Of a DNA stretch of 24,896 nt, positions 24,201 through 24,896 are shown piece after piece. This DNA is from JAANXG01 sp049583715 (lineage in GTDB: Bacteria > Pseudomonadota > Gammaproteobacteria > Arenicellales > JAANXG01): NCBI GenBank assembly GCA_049583715.1, contig JBAUWJ010000313.1, positions 1-24,896 of the forward strand, given 5' to 3'. The notes beneath the pieces are model-generated. The model searched no databases. It had not been told where the DNA came from and saw nothing but the letters and a program-made list of their open reading frames with translations. The translations under genes and the position numbers were made by a program. The stretch's first letter is position 1, and each line of letters begins with the position of its first letter.

Positions 24201-24896
24201 TCATTGGCCGTCGCTACGCGCGGATATCTCTCCGGCGTTACGGTGTTATCGAAAACCCACTCGGGCCTGCCAGTCTCCCACACCCTGCCCGGCAGACCTT
24301 GCCCGCGCCTCAGCCGCTGCCTGCCCGTGACTTCGACGAATGCTTCGAATCGAGCTCTTTCCCGGCACCAGATCGGTCCGGGCTCCAGCACTTCGCCGCC
24401 GCTCGCGGGCAGCCAGCTCTCTGTGACCTCCCACCCCATGCCGCGCCCGATCCAACGCAGGACGATACGGATCGCGCTGCGAAAGTCATCCTGGGCCCCG
24501 GTTTTGGTCGCCACCCTCGCCGCGAGCCGGAGGGCGTTCGTCGTGCGGCGCTGGTCCGAGACATCAACCACGGTGCATTGCACCGCCGGGCGCCCCTCCC
24601 AACCCACCGGGTTCACCCGGTTCTCCAGCCATACCCGGGTGCCGTCCCTGCACCGTGCCCGGAACACGTGGGAGTCCGCCGTTGACGAACCATTCGCCGC
24701 CCGTTCGACGAACCGCAGGACGCGCCGTCGATCCCGCGCATCCACGAAGTCCCAGATGTGGGCGAGACAAAGGACCTCCCGGCTGTTTCGGTAACCGAGG
24801 ATACGGGCGAGCGCCGCATTGGCGTACACGGCTGTCTCGCCCTGGAAGATCAGGATTCCCTGCACTGAATTCTCGACCAGATCCTGGAATTGCCGC
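21230..24896 (-). CDS. PAS/GAF multi-sensor GGDEF-EAL protein, probable phosphodiesterase (5' end outside window)
   Basis: At least 1221 residues are visible and the frame stays open to the right edge, where FQDLVENS begins the first PAS domain, so the true start is outside. Counting from the in-frame GTG at 24865, the order is PAS (to 105), GAF (about 110-280), PAS (285-385), a GAF-like domain (395-515), PAS (525-650), PAS (652-775), GGDEF (785-945) and EAL (960-1211). The GGDEF signature reads GGDRF (863-867) and the metal-binding DxD reads GLK, so it cannot be a normal cyclase. The RxxD site (RPGD, 854-857) is intact. The EAL domain looks active: ETL (994-996), NMSARQ, EITEST, DDFGVGYSS (1115-1123), KIDRSFI and AEGIET. 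No membrane helix is seen in the visible part. Confidence 0.92.
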   Translation of the reverse strand, partial: RQFQDLVENSVQGILIFQGETAVYANAALARILGYRNSREVLCLAHIWDFVDARDRRRVLRFVERAANGSSTADSHVFRARCRDGTRVWLENRVNPVGWEGRPAVQCTVVDVSDQRRTTNALRLAARVATKTGAQDDFRSAIRIVLRWIGRGMGWEVTESWLPASGGEVLEPGPIWCRERARFEAFVEVTGRQRLRRGQGLPGRVWETGRPEWVFDNTVTPERYPRVATANEAHLRSGCGIPIVSNGSTVAVLCFYISEPRQPNPELINALAAGSASLGPVLMRIRTEQARQENIAQIETLISHNVDGMLVVDESDRILFANPAAESAFGRTLDDLRGMPFGTPSVDRQVAEIEILNTRNAVRRMNEMRVANIRWADRHARLISLRDITERLEVQKSLQEHEEALKGRVRALHCVFAISEYLADSHTEWRRKLELIIDAVREGSRHPEASCVRLRAEGIEVSTDNFVETDWRLAADIRVEAEIVGRIEVFCLESGPGEPSTPFPAEEMSLIQDIARRIGQAVSRRRYQQELHASRRRFRDFAEAASDWLWEMDENLRFTYFSERIEAVMGQPVSHWMGRSRRDLTAEEADADTKWARHLANLEARRTFKDFRYDLALPDGSVRHISVSGVPVFDENGLFRGYRGTGTDQTQEVEARRHALESDQRLQILADRLPGTVFQRLRKPDGTITYPYLSAGTLSQVGLEPEMIQQRPAAWLDRIHPEDLPRFQAALTESERNLEPMDIRFRMLSDSDEERWLWHRSRPRRLEDGDTVWDCIELDITEQKKAEARAQYLAYYDQLTGLPNRELFAERVNQVLPIASRSRQTVAVAMLGLKRFKQVNEEFGISGGDEVLRAAAARFAGCLRPGDTVARLGGDRFLLLLPSVGSAPRSHKPLDRLVAAMDEPFTVRHRPILLAFNMGVAVFPDDAEDAEGLIQKADTAQGHYSRWGPGFGYTFYQNTMPAPGAPRLALEMELRQAIELRDAQLKAFFQPIFDAGTGRITAVETLARWMHPQRGLVPPAEFIHLAEETGLINPLGLEILRQACRHIRRLDDAGLPRVDVAVNMSARQIRSPDLAASVHDVLCETGIPPERLILEITESTLVADFDRATEFMEELVALGVRFALDDFGVGYSSLSYLSRLPVHALKIDRSFIRDLQQDPRNEATVKAIVALARALDLHVVAEGIETREQMDNVMRLGCDTLQGFWLGRPMPAGDLETLLAR

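Noticed and set aside
21362..24685. 1107-residue plus-strand open frame, and a similar 834-residue frame at 17331-19835, opposite the EAL genes
   Set aside because: Both are Arg/His/Pro/Leu-rich mirror translations of conserved PAS/GGDEF/EAL genes. Their length is striking but is explained by codon bias.

Overview
This is a GC-rich, densely packed chromosomal window with no RNA genes, CRISPR arrays or recognisable transposases. The gene set points to a free-living proteobacterium, most likely a gammaproteobacterium. The supporting genes are a complex I NuoE/NuoF pair, dodecin, a CPA2 antiporter and several large PAS/GGDEF/EAL proteins. No 16S rRNA or other phylogenetic marker is present, so the taxonomic placement is inference.

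Left part (1-8 kb). A DPM1-like family 2 glycosyltransferase faces a membrane-anchored protein with a C-terminal LysM-like module. Next come nuoF and nuoE, overlapping by four bases, with no nuoD or nuoG beside them. Dodecin is divergent from nuoE. Three GC hairpins, including a common REP-like palindrome, separate dodecin from an FMN-binding glutamate-synthase-like oxidoreductase with an N-terminal membrane anchor. Upstream of that gene lies a secreted protein whose C-terminus looks like a worn-out zinc metallopeptidase.

Middle (8-14.1 kb). A single-chain aconitase-family enzyme lacks one expected cluster cysteine. It is divergent from a tight pair, an ATP-grasp ligase followed by a CocE/NonD-type serine hydrolase, which could form one catabolic or biosynthetic unit. 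A stand-alone tandem ACT-domain protein follows on the other strand.

Right part (14.2-24.9 kb). Three c-di-GMP proteins lie on the minus strand: a six-helix GGDEF cyclase, a 4xPAS-GGDEF-EAL protein, and a PAS/GAF-GGDEF-EAL protein that runs off the right edge. Between the first two sits a KefB/YbaL-type antiporter with a TrkA-N domain on the plus strand, and between the last two a 110-residue protein I do not recognise. Motif reading suggests a division of labour: the short protein has an intact active site and inhibitory site, while both large proteins have lost GGDEF active-site residues but keep the EAL catalytic residues. They would therefore act mainly as phosphodiesterases. No single clearly new defence or mobile system is visible. 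The best leads are the ATP-grasp/hydrolase pair, the orphan nuoEF, the pseudo-peptidase and the reciprocal decay of the GGDEF domains.
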